From assembly GCA_964648365.1 (NCBI GenBank), contig CAZYLK010000008.1:1-63037 (forward strand): 63,037 bases of DNA, read 5' to 3'. Each line of letters starts with the position of its first letter. Position 1 is the first letter of the stretch. A program made the translations under genes and the position numbers. This stretch comes from SURF-32 sp964648365. GTDB lineage: Bacteria; Planctomycetota; Phycisphaerae; UBA1845. Below the pieces are notes generated by a model. It saw nothing but the letters and a program-made list of their open reading frames with translations. It was not told where the DNA came from and did no database searches. Positions 49,631 to 58,015 of this stretch are shown here, piece after piece.

Positions 49631-50866
49631 ATGCCTCGAACCCGCGTTGCCCTGCCAGTTGCGATCCTTCTCGGCCTTTTTCTCACGACGCTCCAGGCCC
49701 TCGGCGGCGACCCGCTGTGGTCGTTGCGGGCGACGGAGGAACCGCCTAGCCGTTCCGGCCATGCAATGGCCTACGACAGCGCTCGGGGCGTGACCGTGCT
49801 CTTTGGAGGCGGCTATCAGATTTACCACCACCCGCGTTACTTCGGTGATACCTGGGAGTGGGACGGATCGAATTGGTGGCTTCGGTCTACGACTGGACCC
49901 AGTCCACGCTCCTCCGTCGCGATGGCCTACGACGATGGCCGCGGCGTGACCGTGCTCTTCGGGGGAAACGACGGGCGGCGCAGCCGCGAGACGTGGGAAT
50001 GGGATGGCCGGGAATGGTCGCTCCGATCGACGCGGGGGCCCCGTCGGCGGAATAGTCACGCGATGGTCTATGACAGTGCGCGCGGTGTCACCGTGCTGTA
50101 TGGAGGGTGGGACGGGTGGCTCGACGGTGAAACCTGGGAGTGGAACGGGCGGAAGTGGTCGCTGCGAAGCAGGAGCGGCCCAACCGCGCGTCCGGCGACT
50201 GCCATGGCGTATGACCGCGATCGGGAAGTCACGGTGCTTTTCGGCGGCGGCTGGAACTGGGGCGACAGCGAGACCTGGGAGTGGGACGGGATGACTTGGG
50301 TGCTCCGCTCCACCGAAGGCCCGAGCCCGCGCCTCGGCCACGCGATGGTGTACGACACCGCCCGCCGTGTAACGCGCCTCTTTGGCGGGAGCATCACGGG
50401 AGGACGGGACGGCCAGACCTGGGAATGGGATGGGAATATCTGGTCTCAGCAGCCTGCGTATGGACCCAACCCGCGCTCCGGACACGCCATGGCCTACGAC
50501 AGCGCAGCGAACAGGACGGTCCTCTTCGGCGGCTACACCGGGCAGACCTGGCTCCGCGACACATGGGAGTATGGTTCGGACGTCGATTGCCGGCTCGTCA
50601 CGAAACTGAAGACGCTGTGCGATTCCGATGAGGGGCGCATCGAGCTGCGCGGCACGGTCTCAACAACACTGCGGAGGGGGACGCAGATCGGCCTCTGCAC
50701 TGATCCCGAGGACTGTACGCTGGATGGGAATGAAACCTGTCGGGCCGCCACCGTAAACGCAAAGGGCAAGGCGAAAGCCCTCTGGTCCAATCTCGAACCG
50801 GGCGAGTATTGCGTGATTGCAAGCGATTGCCCGCTGACCTATCGCAAGGTGGAGTGCCACCCGTGA
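49631..50866 (+). CDS. Secreted Kelch-repeat beta-propeller protein with Cys-containing C-terminal domain
   Basis: 411 residues with a signal peptide (VALPVAILLGLFLTTLQALG, about 6-25) and six Kelch-type blades. Each reads GPxPRxxHAMAYDSARGVTVLFGG...TWEWDGxxW. The final 90 residues begin DCRLVTKLKTLC, contain NAKGKAKALW and end with five further Cys, the same C-terminal domain type as in the FG-GAP, WD40 and 59976-60785 proteins. It lies 128 bases after the FG-GAP gene in the same direction. Confidence 0.85.
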   Translation: MPRTRVALPVAILLGLFLTTLQALGGDPLWSLRATEEPPSRSGHAMAYDSARGVTVLFGGGYQIYHHPRYFGDTWEWDGSNWWLRSTTGPSPRSSVAMAYDDGRGVTVLFGGNDGRRSRETWEWDGREWSLRSTRGPRRRNSHAMVYDSARGVTVLYGGWDGWLDGETWEWNGRKWSLRSRSGPTARPATAMAYDRDREVTVLFGGGWNWGDSETWEWDGMTWVLRSTEGPSPRLGHAMVYDTARRVTRLFGGSITGGRDGQTWEWDGNIWSQQPAYGPNPRSGHAMAYDSAANRTVLFGGYTGQTWLRDTWEYGSDVDCRLVTKLKTLCDSDEGRIELRGTVSTTLRRGTQIGLCTDPEDCTLDGNETCRAATVNAKGKAKALWSNLEPGEYCVIASDCPLTYRKVECHP

Positions 50867-50941
50867 CCGCGGACTGACAAACGAGGAGCCTTCCGGCTGT
50901 CTCGGCCGCTTGTGCGCACCCGGACGAGCGGGAGACGCAAG

Positions 50942-51853
50942 CTATTCCACCCGGACCGCGCTGACGCTGCTGCGGCTGCCGCTGCAAACGTCGCTGCCGC
51001 TGCGCCAGCTCCAGTACTCGGTTCCAGAGATCTCGGTGGGTGAGTCAAGGTTCAGGACGTGACGCGTCGTCGTGGTGCCGCCGTCCTCGCTGTACTCGCC
51101 GGAAAACGTGATGAAGCCGCCGCGCGTGCGGCCGGTCAGCGCGAGGTTCGGGTCGCCCAGCCAGCCGGACGCCGTGATGTCGCAGCCGGACTGAACGATC
51201 GTGATGCGGGTGACCACAGTGCCATCATCCTCTTCTCCCTCCGACGCGCACCTGCCGGACGTGGCGATCACATCGATGCTGAAATCCCAGTCACCCGACA
51301 GATCCTGAGCCACGCAGGCGCCCGTCGCCGCGTCGCAGGCGAAGCCGCAACAGCACAGGTCGTCGCCACCGTCGCAGGCGCCGCCGTCGGCAACGCACGG
51401 CTCGACGGCGATCATGACGTCGTCGTCGTCGAGTCCGTATCCAGCGCTGGGGTCGCTGCACTCCGCGGACACGTGTACCGTAATATCTTCGCCGCCCTGG
51501 ACCGTCAGGATCGCATCGCTGCTGTTGATCGTCCTGCTGATGACCTCGACCTGTCCCGATCCCGCGGTGACGCTCCAGTCGACGTTCGCCGATTTGCACC
51601 TGGTGGTGACCCCCGCGACCGTGGCGCGCAGAAGTGTGGAATCACCATCGACGGCGCTCAGGTGCGTGCCAGGCGATAGGGTCAGAAAGAGCTGGCTCGG
51701 CCCGGCGCAGGTGAACCCGTCCGTGCCACAGGACTGGCTCCCGCCGTCTTGACCCACGGTCAGCGTCAGCAGGGCGAGCGTCAGCACCGTCATGCGGCCG
51801 CGCCGTAACGCGAATCGGGAAGGGGCCGGGGTAGTGGATGGCATTCTCGTCAC
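50942..51853 (-). CDS. Secreted Cys-rich protein of unknown function
   Basis: 303 residues with a hydrophobic signal (TVLTLALLTLTVGQ, about 22-35). A first beta-rich domain (about 40-145) resembles an Ig-like fold. A Cys cluster follows (PCVADGGACDGGDDLCCCGFACDAATGAC), then a C-terminal lipocalin- or DUF-like beta domain (SGDWDFSIDV...GGFITFSGEYSEDGGTT). I do not recognise the family. It is transcribed opposite to the neighbouring propeller genes. Confidence 0.65.
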   Translation of the reverse strand: MTRMPSTTPAPSRFALRRGRMTVLTLALLTLTVGQDGGSQSCGTDGFTCAGPSQLFLTLSPGTHLSAVDGDSTLLRATVAGVTTRCKSANVDWSVTAGSGQVEVISRTINSSDAILTVQGGEDITVHVSAECSDPSAGYGLDDDDVMIAVEPCVADGGACDGGDDLCCCGFACDAATGACVAQDLSGDWDFSIDVIATSGRCASEGEEDDGTVVTRITIVQSGCDITASGWLGDPNLALTGRTRGGFITFSGEYSEDGGTTTTRHVLNLDSPTEISGTEYWSWRSGSDVCSGSRSSVSAVRVE

Positions 51854-51969
51854 TCCTGGTCCATGAGAGAGTCAAAGATGTACGCGGCAGCGACCCGTGG
51901 CGCCGTCATCGGCGCCGCAGACCGGGAGTGTGGCAGATTTCGGTCCCGGCTGTCAAATCCACGAGGGGG

Positions 51970-52191
51970 CGAGGCGCCGCCGACGCCGCCTACGTCTTTG
52001 ACGTGAGCACGGCGGATCTGCGTTTCAAGTTGCTGCCCGGCCATGGTAAACCCGGCGCCCGCTTTGGCGGCGCGGTCGCCATCGGCGCGGCGCTGGACCG
52101 GTTTGGCGGTTCGGTCGCGATCAGCGGCGACGGCGCAGCCAGCGCGATCGTGGGGGCCATTCACCCCAAAAGAGCCTACGACTGCCCGTGA
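51970..52191 (+). pseudogene. Truncated FG-GAP/Cys-domain paralogue fragment
   Basis: The frame reads DAAYVFDVSTADLRFKLLPG, then ARFGGAVAIGAALDRFGGSVAISGD and ends KRAYDCP. This matches one and a half blades of the FG-GAP protein at 48072 plus its very C-terminus (KAYACP). The signal peptide, most blades and most of the Cys domain are missing, so it is a deletion relic. No start with a ribosome binding site is visible. Confidence 0.7.
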
Positions 52192-52299
52192 TATGGGCGG
52201 CGCGCGTCCGTGAACCCCGGCGCGCGTGCCGCTGCTGGAGCCTGCGCGACCTGCGCCCGAGGATTGAGGCTGCGCTGACAGTATCCCCTCTGCGGTGAG

Positions 52300-53652
52300 T
52301 CAGTATGTGATCAGCTTCCGCCGCAGCGCATCATCGCAGCGCAGCTCTGCAAGGACATCCGCAACGCGCTCGCCCGCGCGGCCGTCGCCGTAGACGGTGC
52401 GGCCGCCAGTCCTCGGGCGCAGGCGCAGCGCCGCGCCGATGGCGGCGCGGATCGCATCGGGCGACTCCGCCGCGTCGATTACGCTGCGACCCGCCTTCTC
52501 CCGCCCGCGCTGGCGGTCGCCCACGTTGACCGACGGCGTGCCGGCCGATGCGGCTTCGATGATTCCGCTCGAGGAGTTGCCGATGACCAGGCTCGCGCCG
52601 ATCAGTGCGCGCAGGAAGGCGTCACGCGGCAATGAGCGATGGACGTCGACGCTTCCAGCCGGTGATCGACGCAGGTGTGCTTCGATCGCATCGATGACGC
52701 CGGTGTGACCGCGGTCGCTGTTGGGAAAGACGATGACGCGCCGCAGGCCGGCCGCGGCCGCGGCGTCGAGGACCATGGCCGTTACCCGACGCTCCACCGC
52801 CGCCGAACGGCCGTAGGCATGCTGCATCACCACCGCATACGGTTCGTCGCTGCCAAGCCCCTGCGTCAATTCTGCGGCCGTCTGAAGCGAGCCGCGTGGC
52901 TTCAGCCCGCGCGGAGTCTGCTTTCGGGATGGAACCAAACGAGTGGATGTGCCCCCCCCCGCCGCCAGGCTGAAGCCAGGTTGTCCCAAGGGCGTGGTTG
53001 CTGCCACATTCGCCGCTCGCGGGCGCAGCGCCAAGTCAACGAGATCATCGAGCCCGGGCGCGCCGACGAGGTGAACACGCGACGGATCCTCACCCATGCG
53101 GATGATCCGCCGCGCCGACGTCTTTGTTGCCGCGAAGTGCACGTGCGCGAGCTTGGTGATCGCGTGCCGCTGCGGGTCGTCGACGTCGCCGGGGGCGACG
53201 TCGCCGCCGTGAATGTGCGCGACGATGCGCCCCGTTGTCACGCCCGCCAGCGCGCCCGCGAGCGCTTCGATCCGATCGCCCAGCACCAGCACCACGTCGG
53301 CGTCCCACGCATGCAGCGCTTCCGCGACTCCCGCGACGCCGCGCGACAGCCCGCGGGCCTGATCCAGCGGACCGTCATCTCCCTGCTGCATGCGCACGTT
53401 CGCCACGATCGGCCATCCGTCTGCCTCCACCTGCCGCACCGTCCGGCCGAACTTCTTAAGCAAGTGCATACCCGTCACGATCACGCCCAGTTCGAGTTCG
53501 CGCCGCCGCGAGATCGCCCGCATGACAGGAGTCAGCAGGCCGTACTCCGCCCGCGTCCCCGTCACCACCGCCACGCGGGTCGCGCGGCGCCGCCTTCGCG
53601 GCTTGCGCGAGGGAGTAAGGGAGTGAGGGAGTAAGGGCGTGAGGGAAGACAT
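52300..53652 (-). CDS. neuC: UDP-N-acetylglucosamine 2-epimerase, hydrolysing (NeuC/LegG type)
   Basis: 450 residues. It converts UDP-HexNAc to ManNAc or a 6-deoxy derivative and UDP, the first committed step of nonulosonic acid synthesis. Motifs: VVTGTRAEYGLL near the start, VLVLGDRIEALAGALAG, HIHGGDVAPGDVDD, and GNSSSGIIEAASAGTPSVNVGDRQRGR. It is about 60 residues longer than usual. The N-terminus (SSLTPLLPHSLTPS) is translated GGGAGTAA-type repeat. Residues about 222-256 (including TPRGLKPRGS) come from two oppositely oriented palindromic repeats inserted in frame. A C9 tract (52952-52960) also lies there. The true start may be a GTG just before the TGTRAEYG motif. Confidence 0.85.
   Translation of the reverse strand: MSSLTPLLPHSLTPSRKPRRRRRATRVAVVTGTRAEYGLLTPVMRAISRRRELELGVIVTGMHLLKKFGRTVRQVEADGWPIVANVRMQQGDDGPLDQARGLSRGVAGVAEALHAWDADVVLVLGDRIEALAGALAGVTTGRIVAHIHGGDVAPGDVDDPQRHAITKLAHVHFAATKTSARRIIRMGEDPSRVHLVGAPGLDDLVDLALRPRAANVAATTPLGQPGFSLAAGGGTSTRLVPSRKQTPRGLKPRGSLQTAAELTQGLGSDEPYAVVMQHAYGRSAAVERRVTAMVLDAAAAAGLRRVIVFPNSDRGHTGVIDAIEAHLRRSPAGSVDVHRSLPRDAFLRALIGASLVIGNSSSGIIEAASAGTPSVNVGDRQRGREKAGRSVIDAAESPDAIRAAIGAALRLRPRTGGRTVYGDGRAGERVADVLAELRCDDALRRKLITY
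52889..52978. repeat. Palindromic repeat pair inserted in neuC
   Basis: The right-hand copy (52889-52921) reads GAGCCGCGTGGCTTCAGCCC then GCGCGGAGTCTGC, near-identical over about 32 bases to the second copy in nadE. An inverted partial copy, CCAGGCTGAAGCCAGG, lies at 52964-52979. The arrangement resembles a BIME. Confidence 0.9.
53608..53646. repeat. GGGAGTAA-type octamer array encoding the neuC N-terminus
   Basis: Units GAGGGAGTAA, GGGAGTGA, GGGAGTAA and GGGCGTGA run across the first codons of neuC on the opposite strand. Confidence 0.85.
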
Positions 53653-53933
53653 CGGGATGTTGTACAGGTTCCCGCGGCCTGTAAGCATCAAGGCCGCTGC
53701 GTCATGAGTTTCCTTTGAGACCGGGGCCGCGCCCCTTGCTTTCTGTTTCGTTGACACCCTTTCTGCGGCCGCCAGCATTTCCACCGACCTGTGTCGCACT
53801 TTCAGGCATCCCGTGGATCCCGGTGTCGACCACCCGGCGCCTTGCCCTGGACTGACATGTCCGGCCCCGTCGCGGCGTTCGTTGCGGCGAGCCGCGTGCG
53901 GATTGTGTCCCGGTCTTCTCTTCCCTTACTCCC
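53653..53933. other. Gap between neuB and neuC bounded by inverted octamer arrays
   Basis: No gene seen. The left array (53608-53646) and right array (53922-53957) are in opposite orientation and enclose about 275 bases. This breaks the otherwise overlapping neuA-neuB-neuC operon. Confidence 0.5.
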
Positions 53934-53957
53934 TCACTCCCTTACTCCCTCACTCCC
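53922..53957. repeat. Octamer array forming the 3' end of neuB
   Basis: CTTACTCC/CTCACTCC units on the plus strand. On the minus strand they encode the last residues of NeuB (SEGVRE) and its TGA stop. Confidence 0.85.
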
Positions 53958-55088
53958 CGAGCCGCGCAGCGGCTCCACCACCTGCCATGAAAGCGGCGCA
54001 TCCGCAGTCAGTGGAGTGGTCAATCGCCGGCCGATCAATTGCTCCAGGTCGGCCGGTTCGATGCCCCCCCCCGGGCGCTTGACGGTCAGCATCTCCGCCG
54101 TCAGCACCGTTCCGGCGGGCAGGTCCACCGCCGCCACCACGCTGCGCCGCGCGACCTCGCGCACGTCGCGCTCGACCTCCGACATTCCGGGCGCACCGTT
54201 CCCCAGCGCCTGCTCCGCTTCGCGGGCGTGGCTGACGTAGTCACGAAACCCGTCCGGGTCGAGCGACATGGCGTGGTCCGGCCCGTCGGCCGCGCGGTTG
54301 AGCGTCAGGTGTTTTTCGATGACGCACGCGCCGCACGCGACCGCCCAGCCACCGGTCCGAGTGGAAACGGTATGATCGCTGTAGCCGGTCAAGACGCCGA
54401 ATCGCTGCCGCAAGCCTCGCACCGCGGCGATGTTGGCTTCGCTCAGCGGCGTCGGATAGGCGCTGACGCAGTGCATCAGCACGGCTCGATCCAGCGCACG
54501 CCACTCGACCAGCCAGCGAACCGTCCGCGCAATTTCGTCGAGCGTGGACGCACCCGTGGACAGCAGCAGCGGCAGGCCCGTGGCGGCCGCGCGCTGCAAC
54601 AGGGGACGGTTCACGAGATCCGTCGAGGCGATCTTCACCGCCGGCGGGCGAGAAGCGGCATAGGCATCGAGCGATTCAATCGAGAACGGTGTCGCCAGAA
54701 AGTCGATCCCGCGCCCCCGGCAGTGCTGCGCAATCGCGGCGAAGGCGTCGGCGGCAAGTTCCAACCTGCGCAGCATGTCCCGCTGACCGCCGCCCGTTTC
54801 GACGGCCGGCGCTCGGCCGCGCTGATACTCCGCCAGCGGAGCAGCGTCGCAGACCAGTGCGTCTGCGGTAAACCACTGGAACTTCACCGCATCCGCCCCG
54901 CCCGCAGCCGCCGCGTCCACCAGCGCCAAGGCCTGGTCCAGTGCTCCGTCGTGGTTGACGCCGGCCTCGGCAATGATGTACGCGGGGCAGCCGTCGCCGA
55001 TCGCGCGTCTGCCAAGGTCGATGCGCCTGTCGCCGTCTCGCCCGGGGGGGGGCGGCTGCGCGCTGGTGCTCGTGGGCGGCGCCGTCAT
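53934..55088 (-). CDS. neuB: Nonulosonic acid synthase (N-acetylneuraminate/legionaminate synthase family)
   Basis: 384 residues. It condenses phosphoenolpyruvate with ManNAc or a deoxy analogue. The TIM barrel starts AYIIAEAGVNHDGALDQAL and has DAVKFQWF, FLATPFS, KIASTDLVNRPLL, LSTGAS, HCVSAYPTP, YSDHT and IEKHLTL; the C-terminal SAF domain (about 305-375) contains RRSVVAAVDLPAGTVLTAEML. Its ATG overlaps the neuA stop by four bases. Oddities: a G9 tract near the start (55044-55052, encoding PPPP at about residues 12-16), a C9 tract in the SAF domain (54064-54072), and a repeat-derived tail SEGVRE. Which nonulosonic acid is made cannot be decided. Confidence 0.93.
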   Translation of the reverse strand: MTAPPTSTSAQPPPPGRDGDRRIDLGRRAIGDGCPAYIIAEAGVNHDGALDQALALVDAAAAGGADAVKFQWFTADALVCDAAPLAEYQRGRAPAVETGGGQRDMLRRLELAADAFAAIAQHCRGRGIDFLATPFSIESLDAYAASRPPAVKIASTDLVNRPLLQRAAATGLPLLLSTGASTLDEIARTVRWLVEWRALDRAVLMHCVSAYPTPLSEANIAAVRGLRQRFGVLTGYSDHTVSTRTGGWAVACGACVIEKHLTLNRAADGPDHAMSLDPDGFRDYVSHAREAEQALGNGAPGMSEVERDVREVARRSVVAAVDLPAGTVLTAEMLTVKRPGGGIEPADLEQLIGRRLTTPLTADAPLSWQVVEPLRGSGSEGVRE

Positions 55089-55819
55089 GTCAGCGCCGCC
55101 ATCGGCTCGGCCGCGCCGCGCGAGCGCAGCACCGCCTCCGCCAGCAGCAGATCGAGCGGCTCGTCTACGTCCACCGCATCGTCGGCGCGGCAGACGATCG
55201 CCCGCCGATCGCTGCCCAGAAAGGCCTGGCCGTTCTCGGGAAATCTCTCCGCCTCAAACAGCGGCTCCCGCCGCACCACCACGCCGGCGCCGTCGTGATA
55301 GTAGAGCGGTTCGAGATCCTGCCGGCGGAAGATGCCGTTGGCGCGGTATTGCGACATTCGGTCGCCGTCGAGTCGGTGCAGCCAGTCGGGATGCTGCTTG
55401 GACACCGGCGCCACGGTACGGACCGAATCCGCCCCGGTCTTGATCAGGTGCTCGATGACCCGATCGAGAAGCCCCGGCGCCCGGACGGGGATGTTCGCAT
55501 AGAGCAGCACCACCGCATCGACGTGAAACGCGGCAGCCGACTTCTCCCACGCCAGCACCGCGTGCCGCGCGGCCGCATCCACCGTGGCGGTGTCGGTGGC
55601 CAGTTCCGCCGGCCGGTCAATCGTCGCGACGCCACGCGCCGCCGCCACCGTGCGGGCAGCCTCGGAATCCGTCGTCAGCACCGCCGCGCGAAGCTGAGTA
55701 GCCGCGAGCGCGTGATCTAACGTGTAGTCCATGAGCGGCCGCCCCAGAAGCGGAGCGACGCACTTGTTAGGCAGCCCCTTGCTGCCCGCCCGCGCCAGGA
55801 TGATCCCCAGGACGTTCAC
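55085..55819 (-). CDS. neuA: CMP-nonulosonate cytidylyltransferase (acylneuraminate type)
   Basis: 244 residues. It activates the nonulosonic acid as CMP-sugar. The nucleotide-binding start LGIILARAGSKGLPNKCVAPLLGRPLM is diagnostic, followed by TTDSEAARTVAAARG, the metal region around LLYANIPVRAPGLL and VDVDEPLDL near the end. It is the first gene of the neuA-neuB-neuC series. The products would feed a glycosyltransferase for cell-surface glycan; the GT4 gene 5 kb away is not obviously a nonulosonate transferase. Confidence 0.92.
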   Translation of the reverse strand: MNVLGIILARAGSKGLPNKCVAPLLGRPLMDYTLDHALAATQLRAAVLTTDSEAARTVAAARGVATIDRPAELATDTATVDAAARHAVLAWEKSAAAFHVDAVVLLYANIPVRAPGLLDRVIEHLIKTGADSVRTVAPVSKQHPDWLHRLDGDRMSQYRANGIFRRQDLEPLYYHDGAGVVVRREPLFEAERFPENGQAFLGSDRRAIVCRADDAVDVDEPLDLLLAEAVLRSRGAAEPMAALT

Positions 55820-56059
55820 ACTGGCATTTTATCGACCTGCGGAATGCAGCGACTTGACAGGACCGACCGTCCGCCCGTCGGGGGCAGTGGCAGATCCGAG
55901 TTCAGGCGGGGAAAGCCGCGTTGGCCCCGTCGCGAGCGGCACAGCCTGCTCAGGCATCCTGAACACAGCCACTCGGCGCGACAAACGATCCAGGCAGGTT
56001 CGCGGAACCCCGGTTCACACCCGATTCTCCGCGCTCTCTGCGCTCTCCGCGGTGAGCTT
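55820..56059. other. Intergenic region between the sigma factor and neuA
   Basis: No gene seen. At 56020-56056 a CTCCGCGCTCTCTGCGCTCTCCGC-like pyrimidine repeat abuts the sigma factor stop. Confidence 0.4.
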
Positions 56060-57727
56060 TCACGCAGCGACGATGTCCGCCAGCGACGGCGACAAGACGG
56101 CCTTCAGCTTCTTGATGGCGCGGCGTTCGATCTGGCGGATGCGCTCCTTGGTGACGCCGTAGCGGTCGCCGATTTCCTGGAGCGTTTTGGCCTCTTTCTC
56201 TTCGAACAGGCCGAAGCGGGCGGAGACGACCTCGCGCTCGCGATCGCTGAGGCCGGCGAGGCCCTCCTTGAGCATTTCGCGCACCTGCTCCGCGTCGGGT
56301 TGTGGATGCTCGGGCTCGCGATGATCCGGCGCGGCCGCGAGAACCTCGTCCTGACCGGTGACGCAGCGGGACAGGCGGAAGTGCTGCTCGGGGATCGTGC
56401 GGGCGTAGTTTTTCATGATCGCCCACGACGCGTAGGTGCTGAAGCGGAAGCCGCGGCTGTAGTCGAACTTCTCGACGGCGCGCATCAGCGACATGTTGCC
56501 GTCACTGACGACCTCAAAGAACTGGTTCGTCCAGCCGACGTGCTTTTTGGCGACGCTGATGACCAGCCGCAGGTTGGCCCGGATGATCCGCTGGCGCAGC
56601 GTTTCCTGTTGCGTCATCAGCGCCTGCACCTCTTCGATATCGCCGGCCGTGGCGGTGCAGGGATCAAGCGACTTGACCCGCCGCGCGGCCAGATACTTGA
56701 CGAAGTTGTAGCGGCGGAAGAGATCCTGCTCCTGCTCGGCTGTCAGCAGCGGCACGTCGTACAAAGCACGGATATAGGCGGGAAGCTCGGGAGGGGCGCG
56801 ATGCGGCTCGGCGGACTCGCCCTCGGGCTCGGGTGCGCCAAGGATGATCGACCGGGCGCCGGGCGCCTCAAAAATCTCGTTATGCACGTGCAGGAGCGGC
56901 TGTTCCCGCCACCGGCGGACCTGAACCTCGCGCAGGACGCGCTCAATCTCGTCGACCGACGTCTCGAACGCGGACGCAAGCGTCACCACCGAATCGCCGG
57001 ACGCGTGGGCGTTCCAGATCGCGTCCTCGCGCCGCGTCAGGCGAGGCTGGCCTTTCACGCCGAACAGTGCCCGGCCCTTGTTGGCGCGGTCAAAGCGGCG
57101 GAGGGTGTATCGGATGGTCTCGATGGCGCGGCCGGTCTCAGCGGAGATGACGCGGGCCGTCTCGTGCAGCTTCATCCGCTTCTGCGAGAGCAGCGACTGT
57201 GCCCGCTCGATGATGTGCCGCCGCTCGTCGTCGGAAAGCTGCTTGAACGACGCCGCCTTCTCGACCAGGGCACGATTCTGCCCGACAAAGCGCTCCACGA
57301 ACCGCCGCGGCATCATCAGGCGGCTCACGCCGTCCTCGCCCAGAATGCGAATCCCGAGCAGCCCGCGGCAGCGCCAGCGGCGCACGGTCTTGGGACTGAC
57401 CTGCAGTTCCTGAGCGACTTCATCCTGCGTCAGGCAGGGCTCGACCACCTCAGCGGCAGTCAGGTTCGCCTTACGGCTGATGCGCTCGACCATGCGCACC
57501 AGGTCGGAAATCAGCGCACGTCCCGGAATCGCGGCGCCGGTGTCCGGGCCGCGCTTCTGAAACTTCGTAATGTGGTAACAGACCCAGTCGTAGGGGTAGG
57601 CTCTATCCTCTTGCACCAGGGCGAGCAGACGCTCGATGTTGTCAATCTGCTCAAGCCGCAGTCGCCGAGGCGAAAGCGTCAATTGGTGGGCGAGTTGGTC
57701 GAGGTCAGCGTTGTAGAATCCGGGCAT
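56060..57727 (-). CDS. Sigma-70 family factor with N-terminal helix-turn-helix modules
   Basis: 555 residues. The C-terminal 230 are a sigma-70 core: region 2 with LRLVISVAKKHVGWTNQFFEVVSDGNMSLMRAVEKFDYSRGFRFSTYASWAIMKNYA (cited here in two parts: LRLVISVAKKHVG and EKFDYSRGFRFSTYASWAIM, about 400-465) and region 4 with LSDREREVVSARFGL and YGVTKERIRQIERRAIKKL (about 495-550). The primary-sigma WWIRQ motif is replaced by WAIMKN, so it is an alternative sigma. The first 300 residues contain at least three predicted HTH units: LTQDEVAQELQVSPKTVRRW (about 99-118, MerR/excisionase-like), LHETARVISAETGRAIETIR, and VVTLASAFETSVDEIERVLR. It has a strong promoter at 57905-57933. The targets are unknown. 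Confidence 0.9.
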   Translation of the reverse strand: MPGFYNADLDQLAHQLTLSPRRLRLEQIDNIERLLALVQEDRAYPYDWVCYHITKFQKRGPDTGAAIPGRALISDLVRMVERISRKANLTAAEVVEPCLTQDEVAQELQVSPKTVRRWRCRGLLGIRILGEDGVSRLMMPRRFVERFVGQNRALVEKAASFKQLSDDERRHIIERAQSLLSQKRMKLHETARVISAETGRAIETIRYTLRRFDRANKGRALFGVKGQPRLTRREDAIWNAHASGDSVVTLASAFETSVDEIERVLREVQVRRWREQPLLHVHNEIFEAPGARSIILGAPEPEGESAEPHRAPPELPAYIRALYDVPLLTAEQEQDLFRRYNFVKYLAARRVKSLDPCTATAGDIEEVQALMTQQETLRQRIIRANLRLVISVAKKHVGWTNQFFEVVSDGNMSLMRAVEKFDYSRGFRFSTYASWAIMKNYARTIPEQHFRLSRCVTGQDEVLAAAPDHREPEHPQPDAEQVREMLKEGLAGLSDREREVVSARFGLFEEKEAKTLQEIGDRYGVTKERIRQIERRAIKKLKAVLSPSLADIVAA

Positions 57728-57893
57728 ACGATCCCTGCTCTTCTTCGCGCCAGCGCCGGCATCGCGCGCAGTTCAGCCGCGTGCGATGTGATCAGTTGCG
57801 ATTTACCGCCGTGAGTGCCGTTCCCCTGTAGATTTCACGCAGCCAAATCGAACGACGACGATCCGGAAGAAAAACGATCTATGATACCCGGAG

Positions 57894-57905
57894 TCTCTAT
57901 AGAGA
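57894..57905. promoter_or_regulatory. Palindrome TCTCTATAGAGA at the sigma gene start site
   Basis: A perfect 12-base palindrome that overlaps the last base of the -10 box and the expected transcription start of the sigma factor gene. It is a candidate operator. Confidence 0.6.
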
Positions 57906-57933
57906 TTATCGTCCTGACGACCCCCGCCGTCAA
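57905..57933 (-). promoter_or_regulatory. Promoter of the sigma factor gene
   Basis: On the minus strand TTGACG (57928-57933), a 17-base spacer and GATAAT (57905-57910). The leader to the ATG at 57727 would be about 170 bases. Confidence 0.75.
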
Positions 57934-58015
57934 GACCAAAGCGCCGCGAGACCCTGCCACCCCGCATTCCCTGACAAACTCTTACAGCACGACCACCAGC
58001 GACCGAGCGCCAGTG

